A DNA stretch of 41,568 nt from a virus. The DNA lies in IMG/VR virus record IMGVR_UViG_3300036828_001091, positions 1 through 41,568 of that record. One strand, written 5' to 3'. The notes under the pieces were generated by a model. It saw only the letters and a list, made by a program, of their open reading frames with translations, made no database searches and was not told the DNA's origin. The stretch's first letter is position 1; each line of letters starts with the position of its first letter. Both the position numbers and the translations under genes were made by a program. Positions 23,482-29,581 of the stretch are shown in pieces.

Positions 23482-25459
23482 CGCTGGTCACCACAGGTCG
23501 CGACGAAATATACTTTCGTCCCTCTGGTGTATAAGCCCAGTTCACCGGCATGTCATCCTCATTCAATCTTGCCGACCTTATTATGGCAGCAAACGACTCG
23601 AGCCCCTCCATCAACACCTTGTAGGGGCCGATCGCGGCCTCCGGCTCCAGCATGCCCTTTCTGCTGACCTCGCGAGCATATCCGCCGGCGAAGGCATTGA
23701 GGCTCCAGCGCGCCTCTGCGCTGACCTGCAAGGCGGGACGGCCGTGGCTCAACCGATTGATCTGAGCGGAAAGCTCCGACCTGCCCGCGGTCACGTCGCC
23801 GCCGCGGGCAGCCTCGGCCGGCAGTGCGCGGATCGCCGCGCGCAACCCTATCGGCGAGAACGAGGCGTAGTGCACAGGCGGGATGAGAAGGCGAGGTCGA
23901 GCGCCAGCATCAAGCGACAGCTCCTGCACCATATCTGCAAGATAGCCTGCGGGCTCCCCTTCTCTGGCCCGGTCTGCCAGTACCACGAGTGCTCCGTCGA
24001 CAAGCTGGACGAGCACCGCGGCAGTGCAACGTCCGTCCGAATTAATGGCCAGCCACGTTGGGCGTCCGGGCCGGCAGCGGAGCCCATCGACAACGTGAGA
24101 GTGATTAAACCCATCGTAGACGGGTTGCCCTGGTCGCAGGGCCAGGGCGTAGGCAAGCGCGTTGGGGATATCGATCCGCCCGGACGGGAACGAGAGGAAC
24201 TGCGCACGAGCCTCGGGACACTCCTTGGCAAAGATCACCTCCCCTGCCTTGAAATAGGGCTGCAGCCCCGTGATGAAATTAAGCTTGCCAGCGGGAGCCT
24301 TCATCGGCCGGATCGGAATGCTGTAGCCTCTTCGCAGCTGCTCGTGGCGCAGGGGCTGCAGGATGAACTCCTCCAGGCCGTCACGCTCGATCCCGATCGC
24401 CACCGGAGAATAAGTCTGGTCGGTCTTGAAGATCTCCGCGACTATCTGGTCGGGCTGCCAGAAACCACACCATGCGTCCCACACAATGAGGCGATTTGAA
24501 AGCCAGCTCCAGACTGCCATCCCAGTTGAAGCAGAGGTCGATTTCACTGACCGAGCGGGGTCGCACATCGCGTAGACAGCGTGCCATGTGCGGACAGTCG
24601 GCTCGACACGGATCAAACCAGCCGTGAACGGTTTGCTCGAAGGATCTTCGCTCTGACACATGTACTCCTGGGCAAACGCAGTCGACATGCCGATGCGGCG
24701 GTAGTCCTCGCGCATGCGGGCGATGTCGTCAAGCGCGAACCGGTCGGGCCAGAGCGGCTGCTCCTCGCCGCTCTCGTTGACGTAGCTGATGGGGAACGTA
24801 CGCGCGACCCAGGCGGGATCGGCGGCGAGCTGGCAGATGAGGCTGCGCGGATTGAGCGGCGTGCCGTTGACGCGGACGGCGGCGCCGGGCTCCAGCGCCG
24901 GGAGCACGACCGCCATCATCCACTGCTTGGTCTTCTCGATCGACTCTGCCGATACACAACTCTCCTCGTTCTCGATGTCGTCGCAGAAGCAGCGGTCGGG
25001 GCGCCAGTCCAGATGCTTGGATCCTCTGAGTGATTGACCTCTTCCGAAGGCCTGGATGATAGCTCCGTTGTTGAGAACGATCTTGCTTTCGCTCCACGTC
25101 GGGCCGACCTGATCGCCGAACAGTTCCTCGATCAGATTGTTGGTTTCTATTTCATGTTTTATTGCACGCAGGCGCTCCACTGCACGCTCGTAGGTCTCGC
25201 CGAGGATGATGCCGTTGTGAAATTTACGTAAGAGGGCCTGTATTATTATGGCCTCCTCGGCCAGCGTGCTCTTGGCCGCGCCGCGGAAGGCCTGGATGAT
25301 CACGCGCTCGTCGCTGCCGTGCCAGAGCTTGACGATCTCGATGTGAAAGCGCGGCGTGTCGTTGGGGTGGCGGTGGCGGAACAGCAGCTGGTGCGCGAGC
25401 CAGGGATCACGAGCAAGGCTCGTGACGACCTCTTCTTTGTCCGGTTCAGAGCCGTTCAA
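23468..25459 (-). CDS. terL: Terminase large subunit with C-terminal extension (663 aa)
   Basis: ATPase domain: Walker A FRGAAKST (58-65), Walker B RCFCDDIE (156-163) with the following Glu, and a coupling segment RVNGTPLNPRS (196-206). RNase-H-like nuclease domain: Asp300 in YAMCDPARS, Glu358 in IGIERDGLEEF and a C-terminal DIPNALAYALAL helix providing the third acidic position. A roughly 190-residue extension follows (from PTWLAINSDGRC), longer than the usual 450-550-residue terminase. The start is TTG at 25459, overlapping the KTSC gene by 14 bases, with AAGGG upstream; no in-frame ATG lies near. It packages DNA into the procapsid at the portal. Confidence 0.92.
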   Translation of the reverse strand: MNGSEPDKEEVVTSLARDPWLAHQLLFRHRHPNDTPRFHIEIVKLWHGSDERVIIQAFRGAAKSTLAEEAIIIQALLRKFHNGIILGETYERAVERLRAIKHEIETNNLIEELFGDQVGPTWSESKIVLNNGAIIQAFGRGQSLRGSKHLDWRPDRCFCDDIENEESCVSAESIEKTKQWMMAVVLPALEPGAAVRVNGTPLNPRSLICQLAADPAWVARTFPISYVNESGEEQPLWPDRFALDDIARMREDYRRIGMSTAFAQEYMCQSEDPSSKPFTAGLIRVEPTVRTWHAVYAMCDPARSVKSTSASTGMAVWSWLSNRLIVWDAWCGFWQPDQIVAEIFKTDQTYSPVAIGIERDGLEEFILQPLRHEQLRRGYSIPIRPMKAPAGKLNFITGLQPYFKAGEVIFAKECPEARAQFLSFPSGRIDIPNALAYALALRPGQPVYDGFNHSHVVDGLRCRPGRPTWLAINSDGRCTAAVLVQLVDGALVVLADRAREGEPAGYLADMVQELSLDAGARPRLLIPPVHYASFSPIGLRAAIRALPAEAARGGDVTAGRSELSAQINRLSHGRPALQVSAEARWSLNAFAGGYAREVSRKGMLEPEAAIGPYKVLMEGLESFAAIIRSARLNEDDMPVNWAYTPEGRKYISSRPVVTSDGRR

Positions 25460-25691
25460 ACGGTGCGCCCTTCAGGTTGGAGTGGAACCAGCCGCCGGGG
25501 GAGCTGGCCTCGGCAAGGCCCGCGGCCATGCCGGCGTCGATGTTGAAATATCTATACACGCGCCCGCCGTGGAACTGGATCTCCAGGGCACGTGCTTCGC
25601 GATCGTAGCGGAAGGCGTCGACGTTGGTGGAGGAGACGTAATGCCACGAATTATCATCCCACCACTCGGAGGCCTCGTCCTCGTCAGCCAT
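25446..25691 (-). CDS. KTSC-domain protein (81 aa)
   Basis: The body matches the KTSC domain pattern: Ser-x-Asn-Val then FRYDREARALEIQFHGGRVY (a beta hairpin), the conserved YRYFNIDAG and a helix ending ASSPGGWFHSNLKG. This small domain occurs alone in many phages and at the N terminus of some lysyl-tRNA synthetases; its biochemical role is not established. The ATG at 25691 overlaps the zinc-ribbon gene by eight bases. It lies directly before terminase. Confidence 0.8.
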   Translation of the reverse strand: MADEDEASEWWDDNSWHYVSSTNVDAFRYDREARALEIQFHGGRVYRYFNIDAGMAAGLAEASSPGGWFHSNLKGAPFERL

Positions 25692-26286
25692 TGTCGTCAA
25701 GCTCCTGATCGATCGTCAAGCCGGTCTCGGAGTCAACATAGGGCTGGAAGACGGGCTTGCGGCGAAACTCCTCCTCCAGATCCAGGGCAGCCTGGGATAC
25801 CGGCAGCTGCGACCGCGGAGCCGCCGCCTCCGCGTCCATCTTCGCCTTCATCTTCGCCTTCCATTGTGCGTGCCACGCCGCATCATCCAGATCTTCCTGC
25901 CTGGGCGCAGGCTCCGGCTCCGGCCGTAAGATGTCAGCGGGCAGAGACAAGCCCAAGCGATCGGCAACGTCCCACGCCCTGCGAGCGGTGCCGTCAGGGG
26001 CGCCACCCTTGTAGCTGCGATCGTAGGTGTGAGCGTCGAAAAAGAAGAGCACCGCGTGACGTTCGACCTCGGGCAGGGTGGGCCAGCCAGGGTGCGCCCG
26101 GAACTCCGCCAGCTGCGCGGCTAAGATGCTCTTCTGGGTGGGACGGGGAAGGGGGGCAGCGGGCTGGATATCATCCCAATGCTCCGTCGTCATGCCTACA
26201 AAGCTACAATTTGGGCAGCTCCGTTTTCTATGGGGATGCATAGATCTGATCACATTTGTTCTAACCTGACATTTTGGGCAGATCAT
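25684..26286 (-). CDS. Zinc-ribbon protein, possible small terminase (200 aa)
   Basis: Starts MICPKCQ with GAGG six bases upstream; a start seven codons earlier lacks a ribosome site. The N terminus (1-32) is a zinc ribbon, CPKC ... CPNC, with the basic loop HPHRKR between, resembling the NrdR-type DNA-binding ribbon. The middle is helical (ILAAQLAEFRAHPGW ... YKGGAPDGTARRAWDVADR) and the C terminus charged. A DNA-binding protein first in the packaging operon, just before terminase, fits a small-terminase or late regulator role. This is inference from position; no family is firmly recognised. Confidence 0.65.
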   Translation of the reverse strand: MICPKCQVRTNVIRSMHPHRKRSCPNCSFVGMTTEHWDDIQPAAPLPRPTQKSILAAQLAEFRAHPGWPTLPEVERHAVLFFFDAHTYDRSYKGGAPDGTARRAWDVADRLGLSLPADILRPEPEPAPRQEDLDDAAWHAQWKAKMKAKMDAEAAAPRSQLPVSQAALDLEEEFRRKPVFQPYVDSETGLTIDQELDDNG

Positions 26287-26306
26287 CGACGCCTCGTTGG
26301 TGCACA

Positions 26307-26367
26307 TGTGGTCTAGCTAGTACTAGCTAGGCCCAGCTAGACCAAGCTAGACCACACTGGACTAGCT
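26307..26367. promoter_or_regulatory. CTAG-rich operator-like repeat array
   Basis: The decamer AGCTAGACCA occurs twice in perfect tandem (26335-26354) and as an inverted copy at 26309-26318, with a fourth inverted copy carrying one mismatch at 26358-26367. An 18-bp perfect palindrome CTAGCTAGTACTAGCTAG lies at 26313-26330, and 12-bp arms TGTGGTCTAGCT/AGCTAGACCACA (26307-26318, 26345-26356) flank it. Eight CTAG tetramers fall in 71 bases. It lies about 20 bases upstream of the zinc-ribbon start and probably controls the leftward operon. Confidence 0.65.
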
Positions 26368-26482
26368 TCTTGTCCAAGGCTAGACACATTTATCAAAACT
26401 TGTAAATCCTCCAACGCCACATTGTACTACACACGTCGGGTTTCTAGGATTGGTTGCGGTTTGCGAACAGGGTCCCTTTTTC
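26368..26482. other. Intergenic stretch, no clear gene
   Basis: Part of the large intergenic region between the leftward and rightward gene blocks. It contains two more CTAG sites (26380 and 26444). I see no convincing coding sequence or strong promoter; open frames across it show no ribosome site and run through the hairpin region. Confidence 0.4.
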
Positions 26483-26508
26483 GAGGCCCCCCTCCCTGGG
26501 GGGGCCTC
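26483..26508 (+). terminator. GC hairpin, terminator-like
   Basis: Arms GAGGCCCCCC (26483-26492) and GGGGGGCCTC (26499-26508) pair perfectly around a short loop and are followed by TTT on the plus strand; TTTTT also lies just before the stem. The shape is that of a Rho-independent terminator, though the T-tract is short. It separates the operator array from the hairpin cluster. Confidence 0.6.
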
Positions 26509-26524
26509 TTTACCCTGAGTTGTG

Positions 26525-26748
26525 CAAGAAGTGCCTGCGCTGCAGGCACTTCTTGTGTCACGCTTGGCGTGACACAAGCCATGCATTCTTGACATACGTC
26601 AAGCGCAAAACACGTAGTGTTTTGCGCTTGACACGCAAGGGGGGAAGGGGGAGGGAGGGGTATTGTTACCCGTGGCGTTACCCGCGGCGCGCAGCGCCGC
26701 GGGTAACGCAACGATTGCAAGTACTTATGGTGCACGTCGACGTGCACC
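26525..26748. repeat. Cluster of perfect hairpins with trinucleotide loops plus G4 motif
   Basis: Four perfect inverted repeats lie almost end to end: 26525-26555 (14-bp arms, loop GCT), 26552-26578 (12 bp, loop TTG, sharing four bases with the first), 26598-26632 (16 bp, loop GTA) and 26675-26709 (16 bp, loop GCA). A 20-bp palindrome GGTGCACGTCGACGTGCACC is at 26729-26748. Between the third and fourth lies a purine run with four G-tracts (26639-26660) matching a G-quadruplex pattern. None of the hairpins has a T-tract. A replication origin or single-strand recognition region is the best reading. Confidence 0.75.
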
Positions 26749-26850
26749 TCGAGCACGGCACGGGCAACGGAGGCATGCCGCAGAGCCATGGCCAGCTCTG
26801 CAACTGCAAGCTGCAGAAGCAGCGCCGCTCCGGCTCTTCGAGCTTTTTGG

Positions 26851-26877
26851 GTTGTATTTTTTACAACTTGTGGATAA
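26851..26877. promoter_or_regulatory. DnaA box next to small hairpin; possible origin element
   Basis: TGTGGATAA (26869-26877) is a perfect reverse complement of the DnaA consensus TTATCCACA. It follows an AT-rich hairpin GTTGTA/TACAAC (26851-26867) and precedes about 200 bases of AT-rich DNA, including a TACTA/TAGTA inverted repeat at 26915-26926. A single box can occur by chance, but the setting favours an origin. Confidence 0.5.
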
Positions 26878-27093
26878 CTTTTTAAAACGTCAACAATCAC
26901 AATAGTTTAGAAGGTACTATGTAGTATGTGACCTATTTAGGGTAAAAAGGGCATCTACGGTTTTCGTTTTTTTGTGGCGGGGGACGAGCAAAAACCATTT
27001 TTCAAAACAGGGCTCTCCCCGTTCTCAAATATAGTTATAGGGCCAGTATTGACTACATCTGTGGGTGTGCTAAGGCCTCCTAGTCAACAAACC
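26878..27093. other. AT-rich intergenic leader of early region
   Basis: About 215 bases with long T and A runs and no convincing gene. TTGACT at about 27049 and TATAGT at about 27030 are possible promoter pieces but lack good partners at standard spacing. It would serve as unwinding element and/or early promoter for the ribbon-helix-helix gene. Confidence 0.4.
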
Positions 27094-27108
27094 ATGGAGC
27101 AGATCACA

Positions 27109-27297
27109 ATGAAGGCGCACACGTCCATAAGCTTACCCATTGAACTCATTGCTAAAATAAAGGAGCTTGCTGAGCGCAATCGCCGCTCGTTCAGCGCTGA
27201 GCTGACGGCCATACTTGAGGCAAACCCCGAAGTTCGCCGTGAAATTGCTCGTCTGCGCGCTGCCATGCGCGCTCCAGACACTGAAGAAATTCAATAG
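27109..27297 (+). CDS. Ribbon-helix-helix DNA-binding protein (62 aa)
   Basis: The sequence MKAHTSISLPIELIAKIKEL ... RNRRSFSAELTAILEANPEV has the Arc/MetJ/CopG layout: a short beta strand (TSISLP), helix A, and a helix B beginning with the Ser-rich turn RSFSAEL. Members act as dimeric repressors. GGAG lies nine bases before the chosen ATG; an ATG at 27094 would add five residues. It is the first rightward gene after the origin-like region, so it is a good candidate for the regulator binding the nearby operator array. It is followed by terminator-like hairpins. Confidence 0.8.
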   Translation: MKAHTSISLPIELIAKIKELAERNRRSFSAELTAILEANPEVRREIARLRAAMRAPDTEEIQ

Positions 27298-27312
27298 CGC
27301 AGGGAACAAAAA

Positions 27313-27375
27313 AGCCCGTAAAACCGGGCTCGTAACACCTCGGGGTGGGCATGCGCCAGCATGCCCACCCCGAGG
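27313..27375. terminator. Bidirectional terminator hairpins between convergent genes
   Basis: AGCCCG/CGGGCT (27313-27330) follows a run of A, and a larger perfect hairpin with 17-bp arms (27338-27354 and 27359-27375, loop GCCA) follows directly. They lie between the stop of the rightward ribbon-helix-helix gene and the stop of the leftward 148-aa gene, the expected place for shared termination. Confidence 0.65.
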
Positions 27376-27388
27376 CGACTTTGTCAAC

Positions 27389-27835
27389 TTAAAGCTTGCC
27401 GGCGCACTCCGGGCCGATGCCCCGCTCGATGCTCTCCGGCACCGTGAGCGTGCGCCCGCACCCGCACCTGCCGCAGCGCCCTTCGTGCCAAGCCTTCACG
27501 CTGGCCGGCAGCCTGCCCGCGCTCACCTGCCGCCAGAACCACTTGAACGCGATCACCGAGGGCGCCTGCTCGCCCGCGCAGCTCTTTGCCGTCAAGCGAA
27601 AGCTCATCGGATCGTCCTTAGGGATGATGCCGAGGTAGGAGTAGTCCGAGGTGTTCTCGGGCCCGGTGAGCAAGCTGACGAAATAAACACCTCGTCCGGC
27701 GCGCGTGCCCTCGTCCTTCGATGCGACGACCTTGTAGGTGAAGCGCACGCCGGTGCCGGTGCTCTCGATCGTGAACAGCGCATTACCGGCCAGGACGAAC
27801 TCTCGGACTGCGTTGGGGTCGGTGAACTGTGTCAT
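27389..27835 (-). CDS. Leftward protein with C-terminal Cys motif (148 aa)
   Basis: AGGAG lies eight bases before the chosen ATG (MTQFTDPNAVREFVLAGN). The body is alpha/beta (FTIESTGTGVRFTYKVVASK, later DYSYLGIIPKDDP). The C terminus holds CGRCGCGRTLTVPESIERG followed by IGPECAGKL, a pattern seen in short phage and actinobacterial proteins of the DUF6011 kind, where the Cys residues probably bind zinc. Function unknown. It is the only minus-strand gene between the origin region and 30 kb and is driven by the divergent promoter at 27.88 kb. Confidence 0.75.
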   Translation of the reverse strand: MTQFTDPNAVREFVLAGNALFTIESTGTGVRFTYKVVASKDEGTRAGRGVYFVSLLTGPENTSDYSYLGIIPKDDPMSFRLTAKSCAGEQAPSVIAFKWFWRQVSAGRLPASVKAWHEGRCGRCGCGRTLTVPESIERGIGPECAGKL

Positions 27836-27867
27836 CCTCGTTCTCCTCATTTGTCATCAACAGCTGC

Positions 27868-27909
27868 ATCCTACCACCCCCTTGACAGCTGTCAAGAGCG
27901 ATGTATGAT
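27868..27909. promoter_or_regulatory. Divergent promoters sharing a palindromic -35
   Basis: The 16-bp palindrome CTTGACAGCTGTCAAG (27881-27896) supplies a consensus -35 TTGACA to both strands. Rightward: TTGACA (27882-27887), 16 bases, TATGAT (27904-27909). Leftward: TTGACA (27895-27890), 16 bases, TAGGAT (27873-27868). The two promoters overlap head to head, so they probably compete or share a regulator binding the palindrome. Confidence 0.7.
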
Positions 27910-27937
27910 GTGACCATTGTCAACAAGGAGAACGACG

Positions 27938-28135
27938 ATGATGAGGACGGCGAACTTTCAGGTGATCTTCCAGTCGGCCAATGGCGAGGGCGACCGGTGG
28001 CTGGACTACTGCCGCGAGCAGGCACCCGTCGAGACGCTTGCGCAGGCCGAGGCGTGGGCGGCGACCGAGGCGAAAGCCCTGGAGCGGCGGATGGGCTTTG
28101 GCGTGCGTTTCCGCATCGAAGATTGGAGCGAGTGA
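27938..28135 (+). CDS. Small early protein (65 aa)
   Basis: First gene of the rightward transcript from the 27.88 kb promoter; AGGAG lies seven bases before the ATG. The peptide (MMRTANFQVIFQSANGEGDR ... AQAEAWAATEAKALE) has a short beta strand followed by a helix and an end FRIEDWSE. No family recognised. It belongs to a string of tiny early ORFs and its stop shares a base with the next ATG. Confidence 0.65.
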   Translation: MMRTANFQVIFQSANGEGDRWLDYCREQAPVETLAQAEAWAATEAKALERRMGFGVRFRIEDWSE

Positions 28136-28313
28136 TGACCCAGGATCAGTACATCCCTGTTCCGCACGAGCTGCTGCTCGACCTCCTCGACTGAAACGCG
28201 AAGCCGATCAGCTGTCGAGGCGGCGCGGGGTGAAAGTCGCCCTGGACGATCGCCGCCGCGTGATCCGCGAAACACGCGAATTGCTTTCGGAATACGAACC
28301 ACTGGGAGAATGA
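28135..28313 (+). CDS. Small early ORF, apparently frameshifted (about 59 aa if fused)
   Basis: ATG at 28135 (TGATG junction) opens MTQDQYIPVPHELLLDLLD and meets TGA at 28192-28194. The -1 frame from there reads LKREADQLSRRRGVKVALDD and continues RRRVIRETRELLSEYEPLGE to TGA at 28311. The two halves read like one helical protein. No standard slippery heptamer is visible, so a one-base assembly error or an eroded gene is as likely as programmed shifting. A GTG at 28230 could start the second half separately. Confidence 0.45.
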
Positions 28314-28315
28314 TG

Positions 28316-28483
28316 ATGAGCAAGCTCTACGATCACATGCACTTCGTGCGCGACGACCCGCGCCTCTTCGCCTCGCTGGTCGAGGAGATGCAGCACGAGC
28401 TGGAGCGTGAGGCGCGCGAGTGCCTGCGCGTGCACTGTCCGGCCTTCGAGCGCGACTGCCGCGTGGTGTGGGAGGATGCGTGA
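28316..28483 (+). CDS. Small early protein (55 aa)
   Basis: Three ATG codons in a row (28310, 28313, 28316) follow GGGAGA; the third has the best spacing. The peptide MSKLYDHMHFVRDDPRLFAS ... MQHELEREARECLRVHC is acidic and helical with three Cys in the second half (ECLRVHC ... RDCRVVW). No family recognised. It belongs to the string of short early genes and ends two bases before the next ATG. Confidence 0.6.
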   Translation: MSKLYDHMHFVRDDPRLFASLVEEMQHELEREARECLRVHCPAFERDCRVVWEDA

Positions 28484-28484
28484 G

Positions 28485-28667
28485 ATGACGAACGACGAGA
28501 AGATCAAGATCTTGCGCGGCATCCGCGTACGCATCGCCGCAGCTTACCGTTCGGTCGAGCGTAAGCGCAGCTGGCGTCCATCCGAGAAAGCCATGGCGAA
28601 AACCTCCTACGTCATCGAGCTGGAAGCGCTCGATGCTGCAATCCAGCGGATGGAGGTGACGTCATGA
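28485..28667 (+). CDS. Small basic early protein (60 aa)
   Basis: GGAGG lies about ten bases before the ATG. The sequence MTNDEKIKILRGIRVRIAAA ... SYVIELEALDAAIQRMEV is a pair of charged amphipathic helices around a basic middle (ERKRSWRPSEKAMAK). No family recognised. Its stop overlaps the next start (ATGA). Confidence 0.6.
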   Translation: MTNDEKIKILRGIRVRIAAAYRSVERKRSWRPSEKAMAKTSYVIELEALDAAIQRMEVTS

Positions 28668-28825
28668 GCTACGATCAGCGCTGCTACGACCTCGCCCTCG
28701 TCTTCCTTGAGGACGAGATCGTCAACCCGCGCGAGCGCGCGGCCTGGGCGCACCGTCTCGCCCAGGAGATCCAGTCCACGATCGAGACCACGATCGAGGA
28801 CGTGCGGTGCCGCGATGAAGCGTAA
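28664..28825 (+). CDS. Small acidic early protein (53 aa)
   Basis: GGAGG lies six bases before the ATG, which overlaps the previous stop (ATGA). The peptide MSYDQRCYDLALVFLEDEIV ... RLAQEIQSTIETTIEDV is helical and acidic. I recognise no family. It overlaps the next, strongly basic ORF by 11 bases, so acidic and basic partners would be made together. Confidence 0.6.
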   Translation: MSYDQRCYDLALVFLEDEIVNPRERAAWAHRLAQEIQSTIETTIEDVRCRDEA

Positions 28826-28961
28826 GCGTAACCCGCACCCCGACTACGTGCGCGATCGCCTGCGGCGGTGGCGCACCCGCCTGATGCGCGCCCTCAACGA
28901 GGTCGCCAAGCTGGAGAAGGCGCTCATACGCGCCGAGAAGAAGCGAGGAGTTGAACGATGA
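28815..28961 (+). CDS. Small basic early protein (48 aa)
   Basis: Begins MKRKRNPHPDYVRDRLRRWR and continues as a very basic helix (TRLMRALNEVAKLEKALIRA). Composition suggests nucleic-acid or acidic-protein binding. It overlaps both neighbours (11 bases upstream, ATGA downstream). No family recognised. Confidence 0.6.
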   Translation: MKRKRNPHPDYVRDRLRRWRTRLMRALNEVAKLEKALIRAEKKRGVER

Positions 28962-29143
28962 GCTGGAAGCCCGAGGTGATCGCCGACGGCAGCGGCAAGT
29001 GGAGCGGCAACGCACTCCGCTTCGCCACCTACGCCGAGGCCAAGGAGTACGTGCTCGACCTCGCGCTGCGCTGGTCTGCGGTGCGCGAGGTGCGCGTGAT
29101 CGAGAGCGACGACCCTGTGAACGAGGGGAGGCACGCGCGATGA
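28958..29143 (+). CDS. Small early alpha/beta protein (61 aa)
   Basis: GAGGAG lies upstream of the ATG, which overlaps the previous stop. The sequence MSWKPEVIADGSGKWSGNAL ... FATYAEAKEYVLDLALRWSA ... VREVRVIESDDPVN has a beta-helix-beta layout. This W-x-G-N-x-L-R-F-x-T-x-x-E-A pattern recurs in short phage proteins of unknown function. Confidence 0.7.
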   Translation: MSWKPEVIADGSGKWSGNALRFATYAEAKEYVLDLALRWSAVREVRVIESDDPVNEGRHAR

Positions 29144-29343
29144 ACGAGGAGACCGTGTACGAACGCGTGGCGCGCGAGCAGCGCGTGCGCGAGCAGCGCG
29201 CGCGACCCGGGACGAGTGTCAAGCGCGTGCTGCTGCGGGCTGTCTGCTTTCCGCTGTTCCTGCTCGTGCTGCCGCTCAGCGCGTGGGGAAGATACTGCAT
29301 GCGCAGGGATGCACGGAGATGGGCACGCGGAGAGCCGCGATGA
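29140..29343 (+). CDS. Small membrane protein (67 aa)
   Basis: Starts with a charged helix (MNEETVYERVAREQRVREQR) followed by one transmembrane segment (VLLRAVCFPLFLLVLPLSAW) and a basic tail (MRRDARRWARGEPR). The topology (acidic/basic front, one span, Arg-rich cytoplasmic end) is that of a small inner-membrane protein. Overlaps both neighbours with ATGA. Role unknown; host takeover or superinfection exclusion are possibilities. Confidence 0.65.
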   Translation: MNEETVYERVAREQRVREQRARPGTSVKRVLLRAVCFPLFLLVLPLSAWGRYCMRRDARRWARGEPR

Positions 29344-29474
29344 AGCTCCACCACACTATCACCGGCGAAAAGCTGAAACTCGGGGGACGTATATCCAGGC
29401 CGGATAAACGTCCCCTTAACTTTTCCGATTTAACGGTATGCGCCCACGTACTGTTACTAAGGAGAACGAAATGA
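29340..29474 (+). CDS. Small early ORF (44 aa)
   Basis: MKLHHTITGEKLKLGGRISR, then PDKRPLNFSDLTVC. The ATG overlaps the previous stop and its own stop overlaps the next ATG (both ATGA), the main support for it being real. No family recognised. Confidence 0.5.
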   Translation: MKLHHTITGEKLKLGGRISRPDKRPLNFSDLTVCAHVLLLRRTK

Positions 29475-29581
29475 GTACTGAACTGATTGAGATCTGCGGT
29501 ATCCTTGAGGTCGCCGCCCTCACAGCCTTGATTTTGGGCATCCTGCTGGCGCCCAGGTATCCCAGAGCCCCCCTCGGTTAA
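29471..29581 (+). CDS. Tiny single-span membrane protein (36 aa)
   Basis: GGAG lies six bases before the ATG. The peptide is MSTELIEICGI followed by a transmembrane helix (LEVAALTALILGILLA) and a short Pro/Arg tail. The ATGA overlap upstream and the strong ribosome site support expression. It is the last gene before the terminator at 29.7 kb. Function unknown. Confidence 0.6.
   Translation: MSTELIEICGILEVAALTALILGILLAPRYPRAPLG

Noticed and set aside
26525-26709. Hairpins as N4 virion RNA polymerase promoters (three-base loops, N4-type capsid)
   Set aside because: Known N4 promoter hairpins have 5-7 bp stems, much shorter than the 12-16 bp seen here, and no giant virion RNA polymerase gene is visible in the window.
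26525-26709. CRISPR array
   Set aside because: Arms differ in sequence between hairpins and there is no constant repeat with regular spacers.
26307-26748. Attachment site or lysogeny module
   Set aside because: No integrase, excisionase or tRNA gene is visible; the repeats fit operator and origin readings better.
26427-26900. Open frames across the hairpin region on both strands
   Set aside because: They run straight through perfect inverted repeats, have no ribosome site and no protein-like composition.
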